Numbered from the stretch's first letter, positions 1 through 12,971 are shown. The stretch: 32,223 nucleotides of DNA from Spiroplasma sp. AdecLV25b (GCF_030913225.1 NZ_JAQYTS010000015.1:1-32223); one strand, 5' to 3'. Translations and numbers: made by a program. The notes: generated from the sequence alone by a model not told the origin.

Positions 1-86
1 TTTATTTTTTTAAAAATTAAAGAAGGAATAATAAACAACAACAAGAAATTAATGATACTATGCAATTAATCAACAAGTTACCCTAA
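1..86 (+). pseudogene. possible tail of a broken paralog of the next gene
   Basis: The last 18 bases of this stretch (70-87) match 479-496, the end of the following gene, at 16 of 18 positions. Both encode a terminal Asn-Lys-Leu-Pro followed by a stop. Upstream, the same reading frame has a TAA at 18-20, while the Lys/Glu/Asn-rich tail continues in frame 1. This suggests a frameshifted or decayed copy whose body lies before the window. The match is short and the composition is biased, so this is tentative. Confidence 0.3.
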
Positions 87-138
87 AATAACTTTTTTAC
101 TTCTTAAGTTATCAATTTAAATTAAAGGTAAAATAATA

Positions 139-144
139 TATAAT
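139..144 (+). promoter_or_regulatory. -10 box candidate for the small membrane protein
   Basis: A perfect TATAAT lies about 37 bases before the preferred start codon at 181. No convincing -35 box is visible. Confidence 0.4.
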
Positions 145-180
145 CTTATTATAAAATAAACATATATGAAAGGAACTATA

Positions 181-495
181 ATGTCAGGTGGAATTATATT
201 TTTAATATTACTAGCAGCCTTAGTATTGCTAGTTTTAGGAATTTCTTTGCTAAACTTTGGCATAAATTTATGTAAAAAAAATAATGGAACAGGATTATTC
301 GTATTATTTTTAGTATTAAATATACTTGGATTAGTATTAGGCATTGGAATTTTATATAATGCTAAAAATGGAATGTATATTGAAGAATTAAAAAAAGAAG
401 AACAGAGAAAAAAGCAAAAGATTGAATTAGAAAATTCTGAAACATTTGATTCTTTTAATAAAGAAAAAGAACCACAAACTAACAAGTTACCTTAA
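181..495 (+). CDS. small two-segment membrane protein, function unknown
   Basis: The protein is 104 aa from the ATG at 181. An in-frame ATG at 166 exists but has no Shine-Dalgarno, whereas AAAGGA at 169-174 is well placed for 181. Two hydrophobic segments (about residues 4-25 and 33-53) are separated by a short Cys-Lys-Lys loop. A highly charged Lys/Glu-rich tail of about 45 residues follows and is probably cytoplasmic. The last residues, Thr-Asn-Lys-Leu-Pro, recur in the fragment just upstream, so the gene may be one of a tandem pair. It matches no family I recognise. Confidence 0.7.
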   Translation: MSGGIIFLILLAALVLLVLGISLLNFGINLCKKNNGTGLFVLFLVLNILGLVLGIGILYNAKNGMYIEELKKEEQRKKQKIELENSETFDSFNKEKEPQTNKLP

Positions 496-547
496 AGGTA
501 TACATTTGGAACATTTTTAAAAAAACTTATTTATTTTCAGAAAAAGT

Positions 548-556
548 TGTTATAAT
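548..556 (+). promoter_or_regulatory. extended -10 promoter of the SRP RNA
   Basis: The sequence TGTTATAAT is a perfect TGnTATAAT extended -10. It sits 6-8 bases before the predicted 5' end of the SRP RNA. There is no clear -35 hexamer, as is common for extended -10 promoters. Confidence 0.65.
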
Positions 557-561
557 TAATA

Positions 562-646
562 ATGCCATTGCAACAATTACATTCGAACCTGGTCAGGACT
601 GAAAGGTAGCAGCCATAAGGATTAGGATTGTGTGCGGTGGTTTTAT
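562..646 (+). ncRNA. ffs: signal recognition particle RNA (small bacterial type)
   Basis: This is the RNA of the signal recognition particle; it binds Ffh and targets membrane proteins co-translationally. The conserved core at about 588-615 reads CCTGGTCAGG, then ACT-GAAA-GGT with a GNRA tetraloop, then AGCAGCC. The ends form a long closing helix: 564-577 pairs with 627-641 with one bulged G at 632. The helix is followed directly by a T-rich run (641-649), so the closing helix itself may act as the terminator. The position just before tadA and dnaX is the usual one in Firmicutes. The exact ends are estimated. Confidence 0.92.
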
Positions 647-677
647 TTTGTAAAATAAATAGTAGAGGTAAAGTTAA

Positions 678-1133
678 ATGAAAAATCAAAAATATATGGA
701 AATGGCTTTAAAACTTGCTAAAAAAGCATCTGTGAATGGTGATGTACCTGTTGGCGCTATCATTGTTGATGAAAGCGGCAAAATTATTGGTAGAGGTTTT
801 AATAAAAAAGAAAAAGAACAAGACCCAACTCAACACGCTGAGATTATTGCTATAAAAAAAGCATGTAAAAAAATTGGTAACTGACGTTTAATAAATTGTA
901 CTATTTATACAACACTAGAACCATGTTTAATGTGTGTTGGTGCCCTTTTACAAACTAGAATCAAACATATTGTGTTTGCACTAAAAGATATTAAATTTGG
1001 TTGTGTAGATTCACTTTATAATTTAACTTTAGATAAAAGATTTAATCACCGCAGTGATTATACATACTCTTTAAACTTAGATAGTAAAGAAATGCTTCAA
1101 TCATTTTTTGGTGAAATTCGCAGTTTACAATAG
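678..1133 (+). CDS. tadA: tRNA adenosine(34) deaminase
   Basis: The protein is 151 aa, normal for TadA, and is read through one UGA-Trp at 882. It converts A34 to inosine in the anticodon of tRNA-Arg(ACG), using a zinc-activated water. The cytidine-deaminase-fold signature is intact: His53-Ala-Glu55 supplies a zinc ligand and the proton shuttle, and Pro-Cys83-Leu-Met-Cys86 gives the other two ligands. AGAGGTAAAG lies about 6 bases before the ATG. The gene sits between the SRP RNA and dnaX, as in Bacillus. A free-base deaminase of the same fold is the only alternative, and the gene context favours TadA. Confidence 0.92.
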
Positions 1134-1192
1134 TAAGTTTTAATAATATAATTAATTGAAAAACTTGTTAGGATAATAGTGAGGTGATTAAA

Positions 1193-2956
1193 ATGAAATA
1201 CAAATCTTTATATAGAAAATACCGACCAAATACTTTTTCTGAAATTGTTAGTCAAGAAAATATTATAAAAATATTAAGAAATTCAATTGCCAATAATACT
1301 TTTAATCATGCTTATTTATTTTCAGGAAGTAAAGGAACAGGTAAAACATCAACTGCTAAAATATTTGCTAAAGCAATTAATTGCCAAAGTAATATTAAAG
1401 GCGAAGTTTGTGATACTTGTGAAGCATGCATCAACATTAATAACGAAAATTATGTTGATATTTTAGAAATTGATGGAGCTTCTAATAATGGTGTTGATGA
1501 AATCAGAAGTATTAGAGAAAATATTAATTTATTACCAATGAATGCTAAATATAAAGTATATATTATTGATGAAGTTCATATGTTAACAACATCTGCTTTT
1601 AATGCTTTGTTAAAAACATTAGAGGAACCACCACAACATATTATTTTTATTTTAGCAACAACAGAACCATATAAAGTTTTACCAACGATTATTTCACGCT
1701 GTCAATGATTTGAGTTTAAAAAAATAAATGTTGAAGCGACTATTAATCATTTTATTAAGATTTTAAATAATGAAAAAATTGAATTTGAAATAGAAGCTAT
1801 TAATGAGTTAGCTATCCTAAGCGATGGTTCATTACGTGATGGTTTAAACTACTTAGAAAAAGTATTTAATTATAATAATATTATAACACTTATAAATGTT
1901 GAAAAAATATTTTCTGTGCTATCAATTAAAAATAAAATTAAATTTTTAACCAGTATTTTTAATTGTAATATGCAGGCAGTTATCGAACAATTAATAATAT
2001 TTGATGAATATACTATTCAATATAAAAAGTTTATTATTGAATTCATATATGTTATTGAAGATATTATAATTTATCATTTAACAAAAACTAAATTACTACT
2101 TAAAATGCTAAATATTTCACAAGTAAATATCTTTTCTGAAGTTGTGAAGTCAGATTTATATGCAATCTTAAATGCTTTTAATGAAGTTTTAATACAAGAT
2201 AATGTTGATGACTTAAAACCAATTTTAATTTTAAAAATTCTAAATTTAATTAATATTTTTGAAAGTAAATATACTTTAAATTATGAAGAAAATAGTAATA
2301 AACCTGAGGTGATTACTAGCAAGGTAAGTGAGGTAGCAATAATTGAACCATTAAAAACATCCTTATCAGAAGTAAAAAAAATGCCAGAAATAGTTGAACC
2401 AAAAATTGAATTAGAAGTACACCAAGTACCAATTGATAAAAATAATAAAATTTCTCACGCACCAATAATGGAAAATGTCAAAAATAGTGAGATAATTTAT
2501 AGTGCCATCAATTTAATTTTGCAAGCTGATAAGGACATTAGAAAAGAAGTTAATCACAAATGAAAGAAAATTAGTGACTTTGTTAGTGATAATAAATTTC
2601 GCAATATCTCTAAAATATACATTAATACTTTAGTTGCTGCTGCTGCAAAAAATGGCATTATTATTATTACTGAAAATATTATTCAAGCTGATTTAATAAA
2701 CCAAAAATTTTTAAATAAAGAGCATAGAAAATTTTTAACATTTTTATTAGGCAAAGAATATATGTTTTTTGCTCTTGATAAAATTCAATGACAAAAAACT
2801 AGAAAAAAATATCAAGAATTATTAACAAAAAATATGCTTCCACAAGCAGAAAATATTACAATTTCACAAGTTATTAATGAAACTATTGATGATAGTGACA
2901 AAGACCCTACTTTACATTTTGTGCAAAGGATATTTTCAAAAGTAGAAGAAATATAA
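1193..2956 (+). CDS. dnaX: DNA polymerase III subunit gamma/tau
   Basis: The protein is 587 aa with UGA-Trp codons at 1706, 2561 and 2789. It is the clamp-loader ATPase that loads the sliding clamp and holds the polymerases together. Visible features in order are the Walker A at residues 45-53 (GSKGTGKTS), the four-Cys zinc module (C64, C73, C76, C79), the Walker B/DEXH-like IIDEVHML, and the sensor and SRC motif (TIISRCQ). The helical domain III follows, then a charged linker (about 370-450) and a tau-type C-terminal domain. GAGGTG at 1181-1186 favours the ATG at 1193 over the in-frame GTG at 1184. A run of eight A at 2374-2381 lies at the linker and could allow slippage to a short form. Confidence 0.94.
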
Positions 2957-2975
2957 AAAATATGAGGTGAAGAAC

Positions 2976-3248
2976 ATGGATATGAGAAAACTTATGATGC
3001 AAGCACAAGCAATGCAAGGCAAATTAGAAAAATTTAAAAAAGAAGAATTTACTTTTTTAAGTACTGATAAATTAATTGAGATAGTTATGACAGGTGATCG
3101 TGAAATTATTTTGCTTAATGTTGAAAAATTATTGCAAGAACTTGAAGATGACCATGAAATGATAAACGATATGTTGAAAATAGCTTTAAACGATGCTCTT
3201 AAAACTATAGATAAAAAAGAAAAGGCTATTGCTGGTAATCTAAAGTAA
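2976..3248 (+). CDS. YbaB/EbfC family DNA-binding protein
   Basis: The protein is 90 aa. Its N-terminal helix starts MDMRKLMMQAQAMQGKLEK, which is typical of the YbaB/EbfC nucleoid-associated family (dimeric, tweezer-like DNA binders). The centre (MTGDREI) and the C-terminal helix also fit, though the family is usually 100-110 aa. GAGGTGA at 2964-2970 points to the ATG at 2976; the GTG at 2967 overlaps that site and is unlikely. It follows dnaX by 19 bases, as in most bacteria, but the usual next gene, recR, is absent and tmk follows instead. Confidence 0.85.
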   Translation: MDMRKLMMQAQAMQGKLEKFKKEEFTFLSTDKLIEIVMTGDREIILLNVEKLLQELEDDHEMINDMLKIALNDALKTIDKKEKAIAGNLK

Positions 3249-3291
3249 TTATTAAGTTCCTTAATGATATAAAGTTGAAAGAGGTAAGATA

Positions 3292-3939
3292 ATGTTATTC
3301 ATTACGTTTGAAGGTCCAGAAGGTGCAGGAAAAACTACTATTTTAAAAATGATTAAAGAACAATTAAAACAAGATGGTTTTGATGTTATTGTTACAAGAG
3401 AACCAGGTGGTAGTGAAATTTCTGAACAAATTAGACAAGTGATTCTCAATAAAGATAACACTCTAATGGACCCATGAACTGAGGTTTTACTTTATGTTGC
3501 TGCACGTAGACAACATTTGGTAGAAAAAATTTTACCAGAAAAAAATAATAATAGAATTATTATTTCTGATCGTTTTTCTGATTCTACTTTAGCATATCAA
3601 GGTTATGCCCGTAATCTTGATATTAATAAAATAAATGTTATTCAAACTATGATTTTTGAAAATTATCAGCCAGACTTAACTGTTCTATTTGATATTAAAC
3701 CAGAAGTTGGTTTGGAACGGATATTATTAAGAAAAGGTGAATATTTAAATCGTTTAGATGAAGAAAAAATAGAATTTCATCAAAAAGTTTATAATGGATA
3801 TAAAAAAATTGCTGCTAAAAATCCCAAAAGAGTTCATATAATTGATGCTAGTTTAAAAGAAAATATTGTCTTTAATAGTGCATATGAATTAATTAAAGAT
3901 TTAATTGAAGAAAAAGGTTTTAAACCAAAAAATATATAA
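3292..3939 (+). CDS. tmk: thymidylate kinase
   Basis: The protein is 215 aa with one UGA-Trp at 3478. It phosphorylates dTMP to dTDP for DNA synthesis. Motifs visible are the P-loop [10 protein letters not shown] near the N-terminus, the [11 protein letters not shown] segment, the DRF(x)DS substrate motif ([13 protein letters not shown]) and a RLD-containing LID region. An SD-like GAGGTAAG lies 4 bases before the ATG. It is probably co-transcribed with ybaB and holB. Together with the tdk gene at 21498 it gives the cell both steps from thymidine to dTDP. Confidence 0.94.
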
Positions 3940-3953
3940 ATATAGGGGGAGAA

Positions 3954-4910
3954 ATGGAAAACAAAAATTTTGTAGTTTCTAATAATTTATTTGATACTAA
4001 TTTTTCTGTTGCTCAAATGAAAATTATTCCTCAAGTTAGTTTATGTTATTCTAAAGATAAAATGGCAAATATCTATACTAGCAATGAACTAATAAAAAAA
4101 ATAACTTGTTTAAATAATGATAAGTTAGAATTATGTAGTGAAAAAGAAATTTGCAAAAATTGTTTTAAAATTAAAACAAATACTTATTTTGATTTGAAAA
4201 TATATGACTTTAAAAAAACAGATATTATGAATAAAAATATAACTTTAAATCTTATTGCCGACTTTTCAAAAACTAGTTTTGAATCAAACAATAAAAAGAT
4301 TTATTTAATTAATCAAATCCAATTTATTTCAATTGCTGCTGGTAATTCTTTACTTAAAATTTTAGAAAATTTACCTAATAATGCCCATATTATTTTCACA
4401 ACTACTAGTATTAATGATATTATCCCTACTATTAAATCCCGTTGTCAATTAATAAATGCAGTTAATAGTAAAAATAACCACGATAATTTTACTGATGAGC
4501 AAAAATTATTAATTAAAATTTTTGCTAATCCTAATTTAATAAATGATAAGAATGTAATAATAAAATTAAAAAGTTTACTTACTATTGTTGAAGATTTTAT
4601 TACCAATGAAAATAGCGATAAAATTAATAATCAATTATTAGTAAAAAAAATTGCAAATTTAAAAGAAGATATAATTTATTTTTTTAAAATTTTAAATTTA
4701 ATTTATTTTAATAAACTAAATATAGTTTTATTCAAAAAATATATTACTAGTAATAAAATTATTATTAATTTAGTGGAAATTTTAAAAATCAATAATCATC
4801 AACAAATAGCTTTTATTTTAAATGAAATTGCTGTGGTTATTCAAGCATTAAAATACAATTCTAATCCTAATTTGTTAATAAATGCATTTCTTGTTAAAGT
4901 GAGTGGATAA
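3954..4910 (+). CDS. holB: DNA polymerase III delta-prime subunit
   Basis: The protein is 318 aa. It is the stator subunit of the clamp loader, a partner of the DnaX product. The centre keeps the family pattern: a degenerate Walker B (IYLINQIQFIS), GNSLLKILENLPNNAHIIF and the SRC motif (IIPTIKSRCQ). There is no P-loop, as expected for delta-prime. A Cys cluster (CSEKEICKNC) about 60 residues in may be a zinc module. Asn and Lys content is very high. GGGGGAG at 3944-3950 is a strong ribosome-binding site. The position after tmk is conserved in Firmicutes. Confidence 0.85.
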   Translation: MENKNFVVSNNLFDTNFSVAQMKIIPQVSLCYSKDKMANIYTSNELIKKITCLNNDKLELCSEKEICKNCFKIKTNTYFDLKIYDFKKTDIMNKNITLNLIADFSKTSFESNNKKIYLINQIQFISIAAGNSLLKILENLPNNAHIIFTTTSINDIIPTIKSRCQLINAVNSKNNHDNFTDEQKLLIKIFANPNLINDKNVIIKLKSLLTIVEDFITNENSDKINNQLLVKKIANLKEDIIYFFKILNLIYFNKLNIVLFKKYITSNKIIINLVEILKINNHQQIAFILNEIAVVIQALKYNSNPNLLINAFLVKVSG

Positions 4911-4912
4911 TC

Positions 4913-5644
4913 ATGGAAAATATGAAAAAAATTTTAACTTTAAATCAAGAAGGTAAGCAAATAAAAATTATGCAAAGAAAAGATATGTTTTGTATTTCTT
5001 TGGATACAATTTTATTAATTAATTTTATTAAAATTCGTCCTAGTACGAAAAAAATTGTTGATTTTGGTACTAATAATGCTGTTTTACCTATTTTATTAGC
5101 AAATAAGTTTGATGGAGATATTATTGGGATTGAAATTCAAAAACCAGCTGTTGACCTTGCTATTGAAAATGTAGAATTAAACAACTTGCATAATAGAATT
5201 ACTATTGTCCATGATGATATTAAAAATTATTGTGCTAAAAATTTAGAAAAAGTTAATTTAATCATTTGTAATCCACCTTTTTTCCCTTTATTAGAAAAAA
5301 GTAAAACAAAATTACAACCATTAAAAGTAGTAGCTCGCCATGAAGTACACATTAATTTAGAACAAATAATTGCTAGTGCTGCCAAACTATTAAAAGCTAA
5401 AGGGAAATTAGTAATGGTTCACACTGTTGAGAGAATTAATGAATTATTATTACTACTACAAAAATATCAAATTACACCTAAAATTCTCCAAATAGTGTAT
5501 CCTAAAGTTAATCAAGCAGCCAATGTTTTTTTAATTGAAGCAGGGTTTCTAGCAAATCCAGGAATGATTGTATTACCACCGTTAATTTGTCATAATGATA
5601 ATAATACTTATATTGATGAAATAGCAAAATGATATAAATTATAA
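4913..5644 (+). CDS. tRNA1(Val)-type adenine-N6 methyltransferase (YabB/TrmN6 family)
   Basis: The protein is 243 aa and ends in a UGA-Trp-containing WYKL. It is a class I SAM-dependent methyltransferase: motif I region IVDFGTNNAVLPILL, an acidic IGIEIQ at the end of strand 2, and the catalytic N120-P-P-F typical of adenine-N6 enzymes. The N-terminal DMFCISLDTILL fits the YabB/TrmN6 family, which modifies A37 of tRNA1(Val). It starts two bases after the holB stop, as yabB does in the holB operon of Bacillus. The exact substrate is inferred from the family and context. Confidence 0.8.
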
Positions 5645-5667
5645 TATAGAAATGTAGGGTATTTAAT

Positions 5668-6957
5668 ATGCATGTGAATTGATTGAATAAATTGAATAAA
5701 AAAATGACTTATTTACTAGCTGTTTCTGGCGGTCCCGACAGTATGTTTTTATTAGATAATTTAGTGCGAAATGATTTTAAAATTATCGTTTGTCATGTTA
5801 ATTATCATAAACGTTGAAGTAGTAATGTTGATGAACAAATTGTTCGCGACTATTGTACAAGTAAAAAAATTCCTTTAGAAGTTAAAAACATTAAAGAAGA
5901 AGAGTATAATAAAAAAAGAAATTTTCAAGAACAAGCACGAGTTATTAGATACGATTTTTTTAACGAAATTGCTCAAAAATATCAAATTTATAATTTAGTA
6001 GTAGCGCATCATATTTACGATTTATTAGAAACATACATAATTCAAAAACAACGAAAAGCAATTGTGTCATATTATGGTTTACGTTTTAAAACAACTTACA
6101 AATCATTATCAATTTATCGACCGATGTTAGAATTAAAAAAAGAAGATATTATTGATTATTTAACCTTATATCACATTAAATATGGTTTTGACGAAACCAA
6201 TGAATTAATTATTTATGAACGTAATCGTATTCGTCAACAACAAATTAATAAATTAACCGACTTTGATATTAATTTAATGTTAAGTGAAATCAAAGAATTA
6301 AACAGTGAACAAGAATTATTGAAAGATGAGCTTGATGTTATTTACAATGCTATTATTAATGATGATGTTTTAGCCATTAATGAATTTAAAAAATATGAAT
6401 TTAAACTACAACAAATGATAATTTATGAGTTTCTAAGTCAATATGATGAAGAATTAGTTTTAATGTTAAAAAAAGCTAAAATTAAAGAAATAGTGAGAGT
6501 TTTAACAAAGTCAACTAAACCTAATATTACTATTAGTATTGGTGAAAATAAGTGAGTTATTAAAGAATATAATTTTGCATATATTAGTGAAAAAAATGAA
6601 CCAAAACAATTTAGTTATAAAATTCCTAAAATTAATAATTATCATTTTAAAGAAATCACTATTACCAAAACGCAACCCAAGGAAGGTGAATTTCAAGCAT
6701 TATACATTTATAAGTCTGATTTTCCATTAACAGTTCGTACTAACAATGGTGAAGAAGAAATTGAAACTACATATGGCACTAAAAAAATTAATCGTTTATT
6801 TATTGATAATAAAATCCCTTATCGTGAACGACTTATTTGACCAGTAATTGTAAATTCTAGTGGCAAAGTGGTAGCAATTCCAAAATTATCAGTAAATAAA
6901 AATAATATTAGTGAGAAACCTAATTTGTATGTGCTAAAATATTATGGTATTATTTAA
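5668..6957 (+). CDS. tilS: tRNA(Ile)-lysidine synthase
   Basis: The protein is 429 aa with UGA-Trp at 5680, 5815, 6553 and 6838. It attaches lysine to C34 of the AUA-reading tRNA-Ile. The PP-loop SGGPDS is at residues 20-25, followed by CHVNYHKR and the AHHIYDLLETYIIQKQR segment of the N-type ATP pyrophosphatase core. The C-terminal part (RTNNGEEEIETTYGTKKINRLF, then KIPYRERL) matches the TilS C-terminal substrate-binding domain. The start at 5668 is chosen for the GTAGGG 9-10 bases upstream. It lies immediately before ftsH. Confidence 0.93.
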
Positions 6958-6996
6958 AAAATAAATTAGAAATTAAAGCGTAGGTGAAAAAATATA

Positions 6997-9018
<2,022 letters not shown>

Positions 9019-9067
9019 TTAGAATTAATTTTTATTATAATTATAAAATTAACAAGGAGAAACCTAA

Positions 9068-9643
9068 GTGGAAAAACACGAATTAGTTGAAAGAATTTTA
9101 TTTAACAATGAAATGATTAATAAAAAAACTAAAGAATTAGCTGACTTAGTTAGTGCATACTATAAAAATAATATCCAACCGGTAATTTTAGTGGGAATAT
9201 TAAGAGGTTGTTTACCTTTTCTTGCACAATTCATGTTAAATCTTAACATTGAATGCATGCTTGATTTTATGTATGTAGAATCTTATTTTGGAAAAACACA
9301 AGCTACGACGAATAAACCAAAAATTCGCATGGATGTTGTAAATAATATTGAAAATCGTGATTTATTGATAGTAGAAGATATTATTGATTCAGGTAATTCT
9401 TTATTAAAGATTCGTACTCATTTATTAGAAAAAGGCGCTAAAAGCGTAAAAATTGTAACTTTGTTAGATAAAAAATGTAAAAGAGTAGCAAATATTGAAA
9501 GCGATTGAACTGGCTTTGAAGTAGAAGATTATTTCTTAGTGGGATATGGTCTTGATTATGATGAACAATTAAGAAATCTGCCTTATGTCGGTATTGCTGA
9601 TATTAATAAAATTGCTATTTTAGAAAAAAATAAAATTAAATAA
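9068..9643 (+). CDS. hpt: hypoxanthine(-guanine) phosphoribosyltransferase
   Basis: The protein is 191 aa, starts with GTG and has one UGA-Trp at 9506. It salvages purine bases by joining them to PRPP. The PRPP-binding loop [14 protein letters not shown] and the flexible-loop segment ([10 protein letters not shown]) are intact, as is the C-terminal [18 protein letters not shown] typical of HPRTs. AAGGAGA at 9055-9061 fixes the GTG at 9068; no ATG is nearby. It follows ftsH by 49 bases. A TATAAT in the gap (9036-9041) may give it its own promoter. Salvage of this kind is essential in mollicutes, which lack purine synthesis. Confidence 0.93.
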
Positions 9644-9651
9644 TTAAAAAG

Positions 9652-9668
9652 ATATAATGGTATTATAT
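9652..9668 (+). repeat. perfect 7-bp dyad just after hpt
   Basis: ATATAAT and ATTATAT are separated by GGT. The left arm contains a TATAAT (9653-9658). It could be an operator overlapping a promoter for the permease gene or merely AT-rich symmetry; it has no T-tract that would make it a terminator. The rest of the 120-bp gap (9644-9764) is plain AT-rich sequence. Confidence 0.3.
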
Positions 9669-9764
9669 GAATTTTATTATATTGCAAACTATACGATATT
9701 TTTAATGTGATAAAATTATTATATTAAAAATATTTTTTTGTTTTTAAATAGGTTTGAGGTTACA

Positions 9765-12700
9765 ATGAAAAATCTTTTTGTTAATGTATTTAGAGGAATA
9801 AAAAAAAGATTAATACAATATGTTGGTATTTTGCTACTGTTAGTGATTGTAGTTTCTTCACTTTCAGCTTTATACAGCAACTCAGAGCGAATAGAATCTG
9901 GTTTTTATACTGTTTTAAATAATAGCGGTAAATATGACTATAGTATAAACTTAAAGTCTTTAAATAGCTATAAAGACATAGATGCCTCTACACTTAAAAT
10001 AAAAGGTATTATTAAAGAACAATTTGAAGGTGATCCAGAAAAACCAACAATTGATGAACAAATTAATAAAATAGAAGCTACTAACATTCGTAATAACACT
10101 TTTCCAACATTTGATCTTGCATCTTTAAATCCAAAGTTAGAAACATATTTATTAAATTGAGGGCTTAATTATCAAGGTATTTTGTTAAATAATATTTTAG
10201 AAACAGACTTAAAAAATGAACCATTATTAAAAAATTATTTAATTGATAAATCTTTTTTTAAAAGTTTTGACTATAAAAACGCTGCTACTGTTAAAAGTCT
10301 TTATTTTTCATTTGAAGATGCATTCTATAGAGAATCAGATAACTTTGATTTTTCACCAACCCGTAATGATTTTAATAAAGTTTATATTTCCCAAGGAGTA
10401 GCACCGACTAGTGCAAATGAAGTGGTAATTAACTCTGATTTTGCTAAAAAAAATAATATTAATTTAAACGACACATTTGAATTTATTCAAGGTGATAATC
10501 CTTTAAAAGTAGTTGGTTTTGGATATGCTTATTGGGGAATTACAGGTAGTCGTTCGGCCACTAAGCCTAATCCTACACCTGATAATGCTACCCCCGTATA
10601 TACTTCACGTGAATGATTTAATAGTTCAATTAAAAATTCAAGTTACAGAACAAACTTAGAAAGTAATCTTTTGTTAAAAGTAAAAAATAATAATAATTAT
10701 TTTATTGAAGCATTACAAAATTTACTAATTAAAACATTTAGTTTTAGTTTTGGCACTATTATTACAACCGATACCGAAGATGTACGTTCAGGACAAATTT
10801 TAGAAACATTTCAAATGCAAAAAATTGTATTTAGTGCTATTACAATTGTAGTCTTATTAGTTATTATCTTTATTATTATGTCTTATGTTCGTAAAGAAAT
10901 TGATTTACAAAAACCACAAGTTGGTTTATTAAAGGCTTTGGGTTATAATAACTTTCAAATTGCTATTGCTTTTGTTTCTTTAATTTTATTCATTACTTTG
11001 GCCTCCAACATTGTTGGATTGGTTCTTGGTTTACCTTTACAAATATTATTTAATTCATTAAATAATATTGGATTTTATATGCCTTTACCAAATTTATTTT
11101 TTAGTTTAGTTACCCTTTTTACCGGATTAGTAATTATTCCTATTATTTTTGTTTTTGTTAGTTATTTACAATCAGAACTTAAATTATGTGCTAATCCCTT
11201 GTTATTGATTTATGATCGTCCAAGCAACACTAGTTCTAGAATAATTACAACTTTAAAATATCCATTTCGTTATTGACCTTTTAAACAACGTTTAGCCATA
11301 GCTTTTACTTTAAAATCAGTAGGGAAATTGTTTTTAGTATTTTTTACTTTTGTTTTTGTTAGTTTTTTATTATTATTTCAAACTACAGCTACTGATTTAT
11401 TTGATAATAAAGTTAATAACTTATATGGTTATTACAATAAAGATGTAGAATGAAACACCAAAACAACATCCATGTATACATATAACAACAGTAGTGATTT
11501 TAAAATAAAAGATGATGTTTTTTATTGGGCTTCACAAAAAGATATTATTGCTGATCAAACAAAACTCATTGGTGCAACTAAATATTTTGAATGAAAAGCA
11601 GATGATTTTCATATTGATAGTACAAATAAATACAATAAAATTTTTAATGCTTTATTAAGAAATGATTTTAAAAATAATTTTATTAGCAGTGAAGAAATTA
11701 ATATTTTATATCATGCAACCAAAGATAATACAAAATGTAAAAATTTTATTAATCCATCAGGACTATTAACACCAGATCAAACCGATAAAATTTGTGTTGG
11801 AATCCATAAACTATTTAGTTATCTTTCAGATAATACAGGAATTAATCCTGAATTAGCGTCACTTCCAGGTATTAGTATAGGTTTAAATATTTATAATACT
11901 AATTATTATCCTGATATCGAAACTAGTATTGTCCCACCAACTGCATGAGATGGGCATAGTCAAAGTAATATGCAAGCGCGAAGAATTAAGGTAACAGGCG
12001 TTTATAATAATCCCGATCAAAATTTAGCATGAAAAAATTGATTTAATTTTAAAGAAGAAAAACAACGTGATATTGATCCTGTTTTTAATAATAGCCATAT
12101 TTTAAAAAAAGAAAATATTTCTTATACTAATAATCAGGGACAGAAAGTAGTCGGTGATGCTTTTACGGTACCTGCTACCATTTCTAAAAGTCTTGCTATT
12201 TTAAATGGTTATAAAATTGATAGTCAATTTTTAATGTTAGCAAATTGATATAACTATACAATGCCCATAATTTTTGAAGTAAAAGGTATTATTAGTAATA
12301 ACCTTGATACATCAAATGTTTATACCAATCTTGATGATTTACGAACAGCTATTGGGTTAGTTGATATTGCTAATAATCCTATCCCTGATGCTTTTAATTT
12401 TTGAATTTCTAAAGATGCTAATATTTTTCCTTTAAATTATATTAATGTCGCTCAACCAGAGGGAAAGTACGATATGAGTGAAATTCAAAAACAAAATCTA
12501 ATTCCAATTAATAAATTACCATTTGTTAATAGTTTAGTTAAAAAACTTTTAGTACAAATCTTTGATGGTATTAGAACTATTATTAGTATTACTAAATTTT
12601 TAACTTTATTTGCTGTTGCTTTTGTTTTAATTATCATTATTAATATGATTCTCGATAATAATTTATTAATTATTGCTATGATGAAATCATTAGGATATCG

Positions 12701-12971
12701 TGTAAATGAAATTAATCGATTAATTATTGGTTCTTATGTAATTGCTTTAGTGGTAGCGTTTGTGATAGGTACTATATTTTCTTATGTAATATGGCATTTT
12801 ATTACCTTGATTATTGCTTCACGAGCCGGAACTGTGTTTAATGTACCAATTAGTCCATTTACAATTCTGACTTCTTTTGGACTAGTTTTCTTAATTATGG
12901 TTATCGGTTATGCTGTTGGATTATATTTAATCAAATATAAATCAGTAACAGTTCTATTGCAAGGTAGTTAA
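9765..12971 (+). CDS. large FtsX/MacB-type ABC transporter permease
   Basis: The protein is 1068 aa and is read through about twelve UGA-Trp codons. Layout: TM1 near residues 18-40, a long external domain, three TM segments at about 355-490 (the first FtsX domain), another TM near 520-540, a second long external domain, and three final TM segments (about 940-1065). Two FtsX-like domains in one chain is the plan of large exporter or lipoprotein-handling permeases. GAGG at 9756-9759 supports the ATG at 9765. An ATPase of the LolD/MacB class follows after 98 bases, so the two probably form one transporter. The substrate is unknown. Confidence 0.85.

Noticed and set aside
643-658. TTATTTT/AAAATAA symmetry after the SRP RNA as a terminator
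   Set aside because: The loop would be only two bases and no T-tract follows; the closing helix of the SRP RNA followed by T's is a better candidate.
678-1133. In-frame TGA codons looking like premature stops in tadA and many other genes
   Set aside because: They fall at conserved Trp positions in dnaX, tilS, ftsH, lysS, prfA and others, so UGA is sense here. Only TAA/TAG breaks and frameshifts were counted as damage.
1193-3248. Replication origin near dnaX
   Set aside because: dnaX is near oriC in some Firmicutes, but I see no cluster of DnaA boxes and no dnaA or dnaN here.
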